A stretch of 64,000 bases of DNA from NCBI GenBank assembly GCA_038373885.1, contig JAWZYV010015836.1, forward strand, positions 1,054,001 through 1,118,000, in the 5' to 3' direction. Source of the DNA: Cheiracanthium punctorium (taxonomy: Eukaryota > Arthropoda > Arachnida > Araneae > Cheiracanthiidae). How positions within the stretch are numbered: position 1 is the stretch's first letter; the number at the start of each line of letters is the position of its first letter. The position numbers were made by a program, and so were the translations under genes. The notes beneath the pieces are model-generated. The model had not been told where the DNA came from. It made no database searches and saw only the letters and a list, made by a program, of their open reading frames with translations. Below, piece after piece: positions 11,243 through 23,634 of the stretch.

Positions 11243-13381
11243 TTAGGGTGGAGCGAAAAATTAAATTTTGCTAAATTATTCTTTAATAGCTATAAGAATG
11301 TGACCCAACCTTTCAAAACGCGTATCCTAAAATATTTTTTATTTATTTTGAGTCTATCTACCCGCGCATTTGATTTGAATTTTCGAGAGTTCTCTTTTCT
11401 GGATTTTAACAGCACCAGAGCAGAAGAACAACAGCCAAATAAGTAGCCAACAAATCGGAATCGGTTTTTGAAACCCTATATGTATGTTGGGAAGAAAGTG
11501 TATTTAACATCGACAGCCGTCAGTGTGCTTGCGGAAGCGCATGCGTCTTACTGACCGTCTTAGTCAGTGATTTCCCGCTTATTACTCTTCTCAGTTCCAT
11601 TGTATTTAGTTTTGTTTGCAGTTTGTTGTAGAGTGAAATATGGAGAAAACAAGAAAAGCGTCTAGTTGTTTTATTTTTGGCAATATTGGAGAGCTGAAAG
11701 GTAATATGTTACCTACTTATAAGGTGGTAATGGCATTTTATAATTTTGTGAGATATCTGCTGAAGTTAAAAATGGACACTCGAAAAGAGTCGGCGGTCTC
11801 GGATATTGCTGAAACTGTTGCGGTGAGAATCGAAACTATATGGCACAAAGCTTCCGTTGCAATCGTATCCCATACTCGCGTCATACAACTAATTACAGAT
11901 TACCATACGAAATGTAAAAAGATGATAAAATTTTGGAAGCGATTGCCTGAAGATAGAAAATCAGAATTCTTCGCCAAAAGTATCAAACTATTTGATATTT
12001 GTTCTTGTAAGTGCAAAGATTTTTTGCAATGCAAATGTCCGAAAGAAAGAGGAGTTGAGAAAGAAGAACAACTTTTTCTGACGAGGGGACGTTTTCTTAT
12101 ATGGGGCAACTATTGGGTCAAGTTCCTATTCTGGTACTATTGGAAGATTGCTAGAAAAATGTGAAGAAAATCCTATTGTACGGTATGAAAAGATAGAAAG
12201 CGTTTTGCCGAATATTTTGGCCGATATCATCAAAGACCTAAGTTCCGACCAACGTTACTTGTGCGATATTACATTAGCTGTAATTAGTGGCGATTGTCCT
12301 CCCAATCTAGCACACAGAGCTCCAGGGAAAATGCCACATGCTCCATGCTCGATGGTTAACAAAAGCCAACAGGATATTAAGGCTACAGATTTCCACAAGT
12401 AAACCATCTGAAAACCTTAATCATCTTGCCACGTTTGTTGTTCGAGTTTACGTGCCTATTTGGTTCCAAATTAAAACTCATCCTTCATGCAAAGATTGGT
12501 ATAGAAATTTTTGGAAATTGGTTTCGAATTCTCGTTACCTACCTATTAAACTAAAAAAAAAAAAAAATATTTGACCCTGTCATTGAGCGGAACAGTTTCT
12601 TTGTGCATCCTGAGAATCTTCTGTTGTCGATGCTCTCAGATCCTGAAAAACACTATCGTGAACTTGCTGCTAGAAGGATTATAAAAGCAAGAGAAGCACC
12701 TAATTCTGAAAAGGTCCCTCGTATTTTTGAGGTCCCTAAAATTAAGCTTAATGCCAAATGATATAAGGACCTTATACATTGGCAACAAAAATATTTTCAA
12801 CCTCCCATCCTTAGAGACGTTAAGAATGAAGATTTGCTTTCGATGGTGGAAACAAAAGGAAGTACAAAAATACCTTTTCTAAGACTTCCATACCATACCC
12901 AGGCTGTCGAACGTTCAGTAACGATACTAAAAGAGGTTTCTATGCAGGTATGTGATAAGAAGGCCAGATAAGGTCTCAGAAATTCAAAATTGAGTCAAGA
13001 AAACTCATGGCCCAAATTTGACACCAAACGTGATTTTAAGGTCTCTATTGACTAATTTTATGTATGCTTATGTATGTTTTATGGTTTAAGTGGCTCATAT
13101 TTTTAGTAAATTAGCATTAATTTGTTCTATCTAGCTTGTTTTTTTCATAATAATAAATTGTTTAATAGAATTTATAAACAATATGCTCCTTCAAGTTTTA
13201 TCAGTATGGTAGCACAAATGTAAATTTTCAAAATAAATGCGCGGGTAGAAGGAAAATACTAATTTTAAAGAAGTAAGGCTTTTTAAAATCCTCGAATCTT
13301 GGGTCACACTTTGATCACTATTATAAATGAAAATTTAACAAAAAAAAAAAAAAATTCCCATATAAGAGTGCTCCACCCTAA
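11243..13381 (+). mobile_element. DNA transposon of an uncharacterised family, 12-bp TIR and 6-bp target duplication
   Basis: The element starts ttagggtggagc and ends with its exact reverse complement gctccaccctaa. The six bases tataca precede it (11237-11242) and follow it (13382-13387). It is 2,139 bp long and carries one gene in the plus orientation, now broken. A 6-bp duplication is not the usual length for hAT (8), Tc1/mariner (2) or piggyBac (4). I cannot place the superfamily from sequence alone. A second copy of the gene lies at 49.9-51.4 kb. Confidence 0.8.
11640..12970 (+). pseudogene. Broken transposon protein (WLTxANRxLRLY / HTQAVER family)
   Basis: The first frame opens at ATG 11640 and runs 174 codons. 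It contains LPTYKVVMAFYNFVRYLL, VRIETIWHKASVAIVSHTRV, and a Cys-rich stretch CSCKCKDFLQCKCPKER that may bind metal. A frameshift near 12150 moves into SVLPNILADIIKDLSSDQRY. A second near 12340 gives RWLTKANRILRLQIS and VYVPIWFQIKTHPSCKDW. After an A run near 12555 the reading continues with DPVIERNSFFVHPENLL, REAPNSEKVPRIFEVP and finally LPYHTQAVERSV (near 12885-12920). I recall this protein as a widespread uncharacterised arthropod family ending in a CHTQAVER-like motif, but its enzymatic class is unknown to me. The histidine and glutamate of HTQAVE could be catalytic, which is only a guess. Frameshifts and an in-frame stop near 12760 make it non-functional. Confidence 0.75.
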
Positions 13382-13931
13382 TATACATACCATAAACAAT
13401 AATAAAAATAATAAAATAAAATTTTCATACCTAAAAAAAGTTTAATAAACTTTACACATTAAGACAAACTATAATTAAAATAAATAAACTCATATAATGA
13501 AAAAAATATGCCATCTTTACTTATGGGAGTATTAATAAGCTGGATGGTTAATTGCAATACATCCTAAATCACGCTTGATGGCATGTTAAAGAGAAATTAA
13601 TTCTGATTATAGATGGTACGGTATTAAATTAAAATATTTAGAAGTTTATAATGAAATTACTAGAGGGAATACTTATCGATGTAAATTATTTTAGAAAGTT
13701 AAAGTATAACTACACCATCTACATTATGTATTTTTTAAAATTAAATGTAGTATTTAAACTGATTTTGATGTTCAATTTGTCGTGTTTTGAAAGTTAAAAA
13801 TTAGTTCTTTTAGTGATGGATTTACCATTTGAAAAATACTCCAGCATTAATTATTAAGTATACTGTAATTTAAACTGAAGAGTCTGTTTTCGCTGTGTTT
13901 ACCAGAAAAATGTCTGATTCCATTTTTTTAC

Positions 13932-13933
<2 letters not shown>

Positions 13934-14025
<92 letters not shown>
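13934..14025. repeat. (TA)n microsatellite, about 92 bp
   Basis: Uninterrupted alternating T and A. Frames reading IYIYIY across it are low-complexity artefacts. Confidence 0.97.
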
Positions 14026-14027
<2 letters not shown>

Positions 14028-15870
14028 ACTCTTTCATTGGCTTTGAAGGCTGTAGTTATACACTTTTTTCGGTATAAGCTCGTTAATTGGCAACATGTGC
14101 TATCTGCTTTTTTTTTTTTTTTTTCACTTTATCAATGGATTTTCTCGGAATTCCACATTACGTAAGTTAGCTATTCTATATTATACATATATATATAATA
14201 CAATATATACATTTATGGTTTGACTGGTGTTTTGTTTCTAAGTAAAGACTTGATGCAATTAATTTTCATGCATATACTTTTGAGAATCGAGCAGAAACAA
14301 AACTAGCGAATTGTATGCTTCTAAATGGCTCGTTTCCAAATATTTATATACTTAGGATTGAATGAAAAAAATGAATTACCAGAATTTGTTAAACTGCGTT
14401 GTTCATCTTAAAAGTTCAACACCTGACAAATAATGACGATTTGCAACTGTGAGGGTGGAGGTAATGATATGAAAATTAAATTTTAAGGGGAAGATATTAA
14501 TTACTAATGAATCTGCATTATGCAATCGAATTACTGAACTAACGAAGCCTGCAATTCAGCTTTTAATAAAGTCCTGCATATTAAACATGGAGGAAGTAAT
14601 GAATTTCATCAACAGGTAATGTCCTCATGAATGTTCTTCAAGAATCTTGAAAGGAACACTCACCGCTATTTATTTCTTTTCGATGTTGGAAGCTAGAAAA
14701 TAGAGCCAAAATTAGTACATATAAGTGATTCCACTTAATTCTGGCAGAGTAACATATATAGCAAAACAACATTTGTTTAGGAAACTAAATAAAAGAAATG
14801 TTCTTATTAAAATATGTTACTCCATGCACATTTTGATTATGTATGGGAAGGCACATTTTCTGATTACAAATCTTTCTAAGAGGTCTAAAATTTCATTCAA
14901 ATCTTTTTAATGAGACATCACATAGAATTGAAGTGTCTTTTATGTTACTGGTAAATGTTCTAAGAATTTATTTATCATTCTGCGTTGGTACGAGCTTGCT
15001 GAAGCGGTAAATTTAATGTTCATTCATTCTTTTACCTTTGAAATGAGGCATTCAACTTGGCAATTGATTTTTGGAGAGAATTTTTCTCTTTTCTTTACTG
15101 ACAGTCAATGTGATGAGGAAGATACTTCTTTGAATAGGGTAAGGTTTAAAGAATATACTATGGAACATTTACGGAGAACTATAAGCGATTTCATTGGTTA
15201 TACTAAGACTTATTTCTTAGTATAACTAATTAAGATTTCCTTCGTTGAGATTAAAATCAGGAGATAATTAACTACATTTTATATACACAACTCTTTGATA
15301 CTGGGTAAAAATGTTATAAAATGAATGAATATTTGTGTAATTTAAATAAAATAAAAATGATAATATTAATGAACGCAGTAATTCGTGATTAAAGGTATCT
15401 GAAATAAAAATATTTCTTTGTCTTAACAGTATTTGCCATTAAATTCATTAGATTTTCTACCAATTGTGTTCCCATCATAAAGGCGGAAGTTTGCTATGTC
15501 AAGTACTGAGATTACAAAGTGTATGGAAAGGCTTAATTCATGTCATTTTCAAAGTGATTTTTAAATGATTTTATTAGGAAAATGTGGACTTCAAAATCGT
15601 AAACTCTTTCACGAATTGAATTTTGTAAAAGTAACAAAAATGAATTTTTTCAGGAGAGAGATAGTCTGTGATATAACTCCAAGGAAAATAAACCTTATTT
15701 CATGTCACATTGTATAGCCGCAATTATTCATGGTCTTTTGACATTGTGCTTTTCCTCTCGTAACACAAAAAAAAATTACATCAAGGGCATAAATCTCCCT
15801 ATTCTTAAAAAAGTGGGTACTTTACTCTTTACTCCTGGGGTTCAGATACATAACTGATTGCAATCTTTCA
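14026..15870. other. AT-rich sequence with no recognised gene
   Basis: Two plus-strand frames of 61 and 69 codons (14725-14910, 15016-15225) show no motif I recognise. A T-run lies at 14109-14124. Nothing else could be supported. Confidence 0.45.
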
Positions 15871-15874
15871 ATTA

Positions 15875-16452
15875 TACGATAGCGGTTGCCGAAATTGTGG
15901 ATACTTTTGGAAATGTTTAGATTTTTTTAAATTTTGTATGCTTATAGGAAGTGCTGTTTCACAAAATGCAAGCACATATATCATTTTAAACAGAATTTAA
16001 TAGTGATTTCAATACACACAAACTAAATTTAAATATGTGCAATAGAATAAATGTTATAATTACTTTAATCTGAAAGAATAATAAAGTGATGAAATTGATA
16101 GTGATTTCTAACTTTCCAGGTCAATCACTGTTATTTTATTGAGCTAAAAACTCTCGCCAGCTCAATAAAAATTCGATGTGAAGCTGTAAGAAAGAATTAA
16201 GGCTACCTACATAATGTTGTTAACTCAATGCAATCTTCAATATGTAATGCATCTCCAAAATTATTCCTTTTAACTTCTTTTGTATTGCAAGTATTTTAGT
16301 TTTGTTTATGTATTGAAATCAGTATTAAATTATCTTTGAAATGATACAAAAGAGTTTGCTTTTTGTGAAACATCACAAGTTGTATATGCTACGAACTTAG
16401 AAAACAAAAATATTAAGTTTCCAAAGTGTCCACAATTTTGGCCACCACTGTA
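15875..16452. mobile_element. Tc1-type MITE, copy A
   Basis: The right end read in reverse is tacagtggtggccaaaattg, continuing tggacactttgg. The left end is a decayed version (gcggttgccgaaattgtgga). The body is collinear with copy B at 50570-51150, sharing atgtttag, tttcacaaa-tgcaa, tcaatacaca, aatatgtgcaat and tcaatcactgttattt. TA dinucleotides flank both ends, as expected for Tc1/mariner. There is no transposase frame of useful length; a 79-codon minus-strand frame crosses the right edge by chance. Confidence 0.8.
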
Positions 16453-17627
16453 AAGCTTCTTCATGCACACCGAATATTTTACAATAAGGGATACTACAAT
16501 GGCATAGTAAAAAGAACGGACTCCAGTTATGCCTACATACAATAAAAACTTATATATATATATTCGCAAGCAATCTAGCTCTTCTATTGCAACAGTGTCA
16601 GTGGGAAATCTTGGAATACTTTCCCTGCATACCTGTCACGTGTCCTTGTGACTTAGATTTTTTTTTTTCCGTAGTTGAAGAAAAACATTGGAAGTCGCCA
16701 ATTTCATGGCGTTTCCTGTTTCCTTCACGCAGTAGGGCTCTTCGTTGCTGATATTGACAATCAACACCATGATTTGGTAAAAATTTAAAAGCATTGCCTG
16801 TGATTACATAGAAGAATTATAATGAAATTCATAGTTCTTTGAAAGTTCATTACGATTTGCCGTCGACAGTTAAGCCTAATGACAGGCTGTTATTCTCTTT
16901 GACGCCGTGCTCTTAATAGGATAGATCGTATTTGTCTTCTTTCTTGTGTTTCTACTCAAATTCTACTTGCTCGTTCAGTTACGGCTATGAGCATGCCTTA
17001 ATTGATGTCGCAAATACACAATTAACAGCAGCCGATATTTCCTTAATGCTCAGTACAGTGTCCGTGCGGCTAATGTTTACACCTAGTCGTTGTCATTTTC
17101 AGTAAAGAAATATCACGTACTATACATTGGTTCTTTTGGAAGTTTCACTTTATTAGTAAACCTTATTAAATTAATTGTTATTCACTAAAAATCCCTACAA
17201 CTGAAACAGATGCGAGGTTTCTCAAATTAGTGCTCTGTGCGCTGTTGTTCTTTTTATGATAGGATACTATAGGATACTACCTTCAGGAACGGCCTACCTA
17301 TTTGGTTTAAACCCTGTTTCAGTTAATGAAGTGTCCTACTGTCCTAACCCTAGCTCCAGACTCAGGTCCAGCAAGCAGCGGTTTCCCTCATTTTTATTTT
17401 ATTTTTTTACAGCACAATTTTTTGGATTACAATTGGTAAAATACATCAGTGTTATACAACATAAAAGCAGTTAGTTTACAATGGTTTACAATTGCTCACA
17501 ATGTTGTTCTGTTCTTTTCATGAGCTCCATTCCCAATCATAATGATTGTTCACATCTAGTTGCTGCCATTAACAACGTAGAAATATTATCGATTTTGCTA
17601 CTGCATACGCTAGTGTAACATATGAGG
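16453..17627. other. Mixed-composition sequence, no assigned gene
   Basis: The segment 16600-17130 is less AT-rich than its surroundings and might be old transposon sequence; on the minus strand it yields Arg-rich fragments (for example near 16890-16990) with many stops. The segment 17256-17400 includes the repeated gatactatag and could be repetitive. Neither can be assigned to a family. Confidence 0.35.
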
Positions 17628-17779
17628 GTGTCCGGGGATTTCTGCTACAAACTTGGAGGGAAGGTAGACAACATCGTTAAGAACCATAATTACAGAGGAA
17701 ATCTTGAGTGTAAATCGATATATGGCTCTGTACGCGTGTTCTGAAAGTCGCCACGTGTGGCTGCCTCATTATCATACCT

Positions 17780-18000
17780 GCTGAACCATGGCCTAGGGGA
17801 TAACACACTGAACATAGTAGATGGACGGAGTCTGAAGGTCCCAGGTCGGACCAGTCGCGTGGATGTCGATCTAACTGTCTGGCAGTTTTTTCCAACCATA
17901 ACCTGAATGCACAATAGATCACCTTTAAAGGGTCCTCCGCCCAAAGCACCCCCTAAGAAAATGCCCCTCGCGTAGGATTGCCATAGAACGAAACAAAATT
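17780..18000 (+). mobile_element. tRNA-derived SINE, first of a pair
   Basis: An A-box-like tggcctaggggataacaca near 17789 is followed by gatggacgg-gtctgaaggtcccagg, a decayed B box. The body ends in aaagcaccccctaagaaaat, gcccctcgcgtaggattg and an A-rich cgaaacaaaatt tail. Plus-strand orientation is set by the A-box/B-box order and the tail. Confidence 0.7.
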
Positions 18001-18256
18001 AAAATACTGAACAACAACACTGACCATGGCAGATGGACGTATTCTGAAAATCCCGGGTTCGGGATCGTGCGGCTCTCAATCTAAAGGTCTGGAGTTTTGA
18101 GTGGTTATCCTCAGATGTAACGTAAATACGAGTTAGAACGTCTTAAAAAGTCCTCCTCTCAAAGCAGCTCCTAAGCAGATCAATCCTACTACGTCAATCC
18201 TACACGATATACCTCTCGTGTGGGATTGACATAAAACAAAACGAAACAAACATATC
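18001..18256 (+). mobile_element. tRNA-derived SINE, second of a pair
   Basis: It repeats the landmarks of the preceding unit: ccatggcagatggacg, ctgaaaatcccgggttcggg (B box, better preserved here), tcctc-ctcaaagcagctcct, ctcgtgtgggattgacataa and a tail acaaaacgaaacaaaca. An extra stretch near 18180-18215 holds two short copies of tcaatccta. Confidence 0.72.
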
Positions 18257-18560
18257 TGCAAATTTTACGGTTTTTTTGGAAGATTATCGACCGCAATATT
18301 CAAATAGTTTTATTTTACATAAAAAATGTATTTATTGAATCATCAGATCACTAACAAAGATTTAGTGGTAGATAATCTTCCGAAGAAACTAAAAGTTGTC
18401 CGACAGCAGGAATCCACACGCGCCGATCTTAAGAGCTCGCATGCAGCATTACCTATCGATTTCCAACCATGTTTTCCTATGTAATTATGATTCCTAACGA
18501 TGTCGTCTACCTCTCCTCCAAAATTGCATACTAAGTTCCTGGACAGACTGAAAACAGAAA

Positions 18561-21392
18561 AATAATACTTAATTATAAACATATGTCGTATGTTTAAAGA
18601 AACATGGTGTTCAGCATTTATAATTCAAATATGTTTCACTGATTTATCAAAATTAATATGAACCTTATTGTTATCGTCCTACTCTTTACACATGATTTAC
18701 GGATTAACTGTGCAGTGTTTTATTTTCTGGAAATATTTTTACAAAATATCACTTAATGTATCTTTTTTTTTAAATAAAATTTTTTATTCAGCTGTTTTGC
18801 GTAAAATTAAGGATTATGTTGTAATGCATAATTAAGATTTTTTTAGATTAATTAAAACACATAAATAACAGATATACTTTCAATTAATGTTGTGATTACT
18901 TAAAAATATATATTTCTAGTAGAAATATTATCTCCAAAAATAAATAAAAAAATAAATAAATACAAATTTCTTTTCATGAAATTTTTAGAAAAGAATAATG
19001 AAAGGCAAAATAATGAAGGCATCTTTTAGAATCATATATTTTACTCTTTAAGTTTTGAAAAGAAATATTTTCAAAGAATATACTAAAGAAAAAACTAAAC
19101 ATAAAAACAATCAACCTCACAGTAAGTGCTTTAAGTGGTTTTGTTTGAACTTTCGTAAGGTGAAAAGTTTTTTAATGTGTCTTCTCATCAAATATTTCTA
19201 TCATGGGTGAGACCATTGTTAAGCTACTTTTCAAGTATTTCAAAAGAAGGACAATATATCATCGTATCACAAACTTATCTAACTATTTTTTCTTCCCCCG
19301 AACTAAAAAACACCTTGAAAATGCACTTGCGAAAATGATTAATTCATATAAAGAAAATGCTTATAATGTGTAAACGAACACAAAGAGAAAATATGAGACA
19401 AAAAATAAATGTAATTTTAATATTTAGATAGTTATTTGGTTCAATATAAGTATTTAGTTTCCAATAACAACATGAATTATGAGATCTCATATGAAAAATA
19501 CAATATTTTGTCTGTTTTTTAAATCAAATAATAATAAACTTAGATAGTAGTGTTCTAATTTTCAGAACACTTAGTTTCGAATGCACGTGCAAGTTTTTAA
19601 AATTACGAAAAGGAAATTTGTAATCGCTTTCTTATAGTAAATGCATTGTGCATTAAATCCACAGAATACAATTTATATTACATTCAAAGGTCCATAATCT
19701 TTAGAAGTAATTGAATTTATTTATTTTGAGGTATCTAGGTAAAAGAGTGTGTGTGTTTAAATAAATAGTTGGCAAAGGAGTTTCAATCAAAATGAAAGTA
19801 TTTATTTTAATTCCAACAATTCGAATTGAATTTTTATTTACAAGGACATGGTAAATTTTTTAAAAGACTAAATGGTCGCTACGTTTTTTTTTCTTTTTTG
19901 CGAAAAAAAAATCAAGCATCAAACCAGCCATTTTAGCTAAGGAAATCCCGCTTAGTGGATATATAGTTTATATGGTATCAAAATTATTTAGAAAAATATA
20001 TTATTTTTTATAGTAGTAAGCCTTTAATTTGCTTAGAGCGAATGTGGTAACAAAAAAGTTTCGAAAAAAATGAATAAACCTCTAAATTTTTGTTTTTAAC
20101 GAATGTTATTTAATTTTTTCAATCCAAATAATTAAATTTCATATTAAAAATGAAAAATTGCCTTTTACACATGTGTAATCTTATGTTTAGAATATTTCTA
20201 AATAAACGGTCTACAAGACAGAATTTACAGCATTTTTTATGATTAAATATTTTATTTAGCTAAAAATAAATAAAATACATATTTTAGAAACATTAATATG
20301 GAAGAAGTTGTGATAATCTTATTTCTGAATGCTATGAACTTGCTCTCTGATTCTTCTTGTTGAGCGTTTTCTGGTAAGTTTTTAGTAGATAGCTTTTTAG
20401 AAGAATTCATTAAAACGTGCAAGGCAGATTACGAAACTGCTGAAACTTTCAAGGTAAATGTTTCCGTATCATTAAAAAAAGTGACAATTCAATTTAAAAA
20501 AAAACATATATTTAATTATAATAAATATCGCGACCACTCGGTTAACTGCTTACTTTTTTTTTACTTAGCTATTACTATCGAATACTGGCATTGCTTAAGT
20601 TAAAATAAAGCCGTCCGAATACCATTAACTTATGCAAAAGTTAAATGTGTTCTTTCGATTATGCGAAAAAAATATTTTTGTAATAAAAATATTTGATTAA
20701 ACTTAATTTTTAATTCATTCACAGTACTTACTTTTTTTAGGCAGATAGTGCCTAAATATCAGAAGTCTTTAAAGACAGAATAATTTTTAATAGATCGACG
20801 TTTTTAAAATTAATTTTAACTAATTTATATTAATTCGTTTCCTTGTATATTAATAATGCGTGTGTTATTTTGTTCAAATGCTGTTCCATAATGCCAATTA
20901 TTTGGAAGTGATTAACTTGCAATACAAATTTTAATTCAGGCTGCTTTGCTTTAAATAAATTAATATTCTAATCTGAAACGTAAAAAATATTTTTCTTTAA
21001 TAGAGATGCAAAGGCATATTCAAACTAACACACATAAGAAGATTTTAACAAAACACTTTATATCTGCAGAATAAAATACTCGATTGTTACGCAATGCGGA
21101 AAAATAACGAAATGAATAAGAAATGATCTGCAGAAAAAAAAAAGTCTTCGAAAACATACTGTACGTGATTCCAGGGAGATTCTTTTAATCTATTATACCT
21201 GTTTAGTCTGATAAGAATGGATAGTAAGTAGTTCTCGAGCAGTTTCATAGGTATTATTAAAAGGTTAAAGAGTATTTATTTTTATAAAAGACTAGATCAA
21301 TCAAAAATCGAAGGAAAGCAATAATAATATAATAAAATTTACTTAAAGAAGAATAATTTAAGTTACTTAATTAAGGCAATTATCCACAAAGT
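18561..21392. other. Very AT-rich sequence with no recognised gene
   Basis: About 2.8 kb of A/T-rich sequence without an open frame of note, tandem array or clear inverted repeat. Short poly-A and poly-T runs are frequent, for example at 19886-19912. Confidence 0.45.
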
Positions 21393-21929
21393 GATCCAAA
21401 AGTCCGTAAAAGCTTTAAAAATGAATTTAAAAAACAAAATAAATAATGGTAGAAAATTACGGTTTGCACAAATAGGTTTAGAGGTTGTTTTTATTTTATA
21501 TTTTTATGATGATGACAAAAAAGGTTGTAGTTACAAATGTTACCGATAGGTGGCACTGAGGCTGGTGGGAAATGGGAAGCAAGTTTCCAATTAAAAAAAC
21601 TGATTCGAAATCTCTCCAACTTATTCATGTAAACTGCAATTTTGTATCGTTATATCTTCGTTTTTAATGAATTTTTAAACTTTGATGCACCAAGGATGCG
21701 TCAAAAGCTCGTGCAATTTTCAAAACTTAATCAAAAAAGAACAAATAATCAAAATTGCAATTTGCATGGAAAGGATTGGAGATTTCGGATTTTTTAAATT
21801 CGTATTGTGCTTGTCAGCGCCACCTATCGGTATCATTTCAAACTACAACCTTCCTTGTTGATCACCCTCTCGCAATTTTCTATCATTATTTGGGATTTTT
21901 TAATGGATTTTTAAAGAACTTCTCGTATC
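21393..21929. mobile_element. Palindromic MITE with arms of ~150-190 bp
   Basis: The left half contains ctttaaaaatgaat, atggtagaaaatt and ggttgtagtt, then ttaccgataggtggc. The right half read in reverse contains ctttaaaaatccatt, atgatagaaaattgcg and ggttgtagtttgaaatgata, then ccgataggtggcgctg. The arms are imperfect but collinear. A 66-codon frame at 21755-21955 is incidental. The superfamily is unclear. Confidence 0.7.
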
Positions 21930-21959
21930 AATCAGAATATAAATTCAATTTCTAAGTTT

Positions 21960-22768
21960 TATATTGATGAAAATTATTCACTGTATGTGTGAGAAATACA
22001 TTTTGAAATAAAAATATTTACTCAATTTTAAAAACATCTTTGATTTGGGTTCTATCATTCCTGCTGGTTTGGATAGTGGATCTTTTTTTCTCTTGGAGAA
22101 CAGTGAACCTCTTGTAAACCGCTGATTACTTTGAGGTACATTTTTATGTTTTATTGGACGAAGTTTTTATTTAATTTGTACATACGAGATTATATCATAC
22201 AACATCCACATTATTTGCACAATAATGCTAAAACACTTTCAATAATGGAACAGCATATAGCACTGACAACTAAATTTTTAAGAGGGTTGACTGAACACAT
22301 CTAACGACAAGTCTTTATTATGCAAATCATCGTTATAGCGTAAGCGAGAACTGGAAAATTAACTCAGTTTGCAGTATTACGCTCTTTAAAATAAATCAAT
22401 ATTTAATAAATTTCTTGTTTTGTGTAACAAATATTACTCTTTAACTGTGTTCTATCACCCCTTATTTTTTTACCAAGATATATGAAACGCCTTGAAGCTG
22501 GCTGGGTTCTTTAGGTCTCAGATCATCCTTTATGATCACTTTCATTTCAGTGATGATCTTATTAATCAATAGTATATATCCCGCACTTGGCTTATTGGTG
22601 CATTTTCAGAAAATTTCTGAACAAATAGCACATAAAAAGAGCTTTTCCCCATGTGCACAGTTTTATTGTTTTGTTTCACACCTAGGTGAGTGTTCGATAT
22701 ATATGAAGTTTAAACGTTGAAAACGTTTATCCCACTATAACGTGCATCAATTGGTGGCGGTAGTGATA
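21960..22768. other. AT-rich sequence with no recognised gene
   Basis: No supported feature. The 62-codon frame at 22532-22720 has no motif. The stretch aaacgttgaaaacgttt at 22710-22727 is a short inverted repeat. Confidence 0.4.
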
Positions 22769-23380
22769 TTAACCCGTAAGCACGCGCGTCTACTTTTGTA
22801 ACTTAAGCAGTCGCATGGGGTAAATCTTACCCCATTTTGTCTTCTTTATATTTTTGACTAAAAACATTTTAAAAACAAATTTGTGGACTTATAACACAAA
22901 ATACATCAGTTCTGTTACGTTTCATGGGAAGAAATCGAGCTTTTTATATTTATTTAGAGATTTTCTGGCAGTTTCTTTAAATATCATGCTTTCTGAGAAG
23001 AAAATCGCATATGATATGCTTTATACCTAAAAACACTAATTACTATATTAATATGATATTAATTTCATTTAATAGCCTTTTGTCAATACAGACCAGTAGT
23101 TTAACGTCAATTTTTGATTAATTCACATTTAGTTTATACTTAGTTTACGTTAACAACGTAATGAAACGTTGTTAGTCGCACGGAAGTATTTAATCCCAAA
23201 GTGGAATTTTCTTCCCTTCCGGATAACAAAGAAACGAAATTCCTTCACCCACCCCAACTAGACCTTGACTTTGAAAGGTAGAAGACGGGCCAAACTTGTT
23301 TTCAAAAAATTTCTCCCATTTTACGAAGAAAAAAAATCGCTGGGGTGAGATTTACCCCAACGCGCCTGCTTACGGGTTAA
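22769..23380. mobile_element. piggyBac-like MITE flanked by TTAA
   Basis: The element begins ttaacccgtaagcacgcgcg and its right end read in reverse is ttaacccgtaagcaggcgcg, one mismatch in 20. TTAA at both edges is the target site used by piggyBac-type transposons. A second inverted pair lies just inside: ggggtaaatcttacccca (22819-22836) against its near mirror ggggtgagatttacccca (23342-23359). The interior has no coding frame. Confidence 0.85.
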
Positions 23381-23634
23381 TTGTCGTCCAACATGTGAAC
23401 ACCAAATTAAATTCTCTTTTTATGTCATGATACTAAAATTATGTGAGCTTAAGTACAAAATACGAAGGATGTAACCTAAAATTGTTATGCTCTGTGTTTT
23501 GTGGTTGAGGTCACATTTGCATGTACACTAATAAATCAGAATGCATCTTCAATGTTGATCAAATTTAGAAACATCCATTATTTTGTTCATCTGTTCTCTG
23601 TGCCTTATTTTTCCAAAACAGTAACTTTTATCTG

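Larger units (their letters stand above)
17628..18560. repeat. Inverted repeat with ~130-bp arms enclosing two SINEs
   Basis: The left arm (about 17628-17770) contains ggtagacaacatcgttaag, accataattacagagga and aaatcgatat. The right arm (about 18400-18560) read in reverse contains ggtagacgacatcgttagga, atcataattacatagga and aaatcgatagg. Identity by eye is around 70-75 percent. The arms face each other across roughly 630 bp that holds the SINE pair. The 79-codon minus-strand frame at 18343-18582 lies over the right arm and has no recognised domain. Confidence 0.7.

Noticed and set aside
11900..12109. 69-codon minus-strand frame
   Set aside because: Shadow of the transposon protein encoded on the plus strand.
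17677..17949. Minus-strand frames of 84 and 90 codons
   Set aside because: Antisense to a tRNA-SINE and to an inverted-repeat arm; no recognised domain and two frames open at once.
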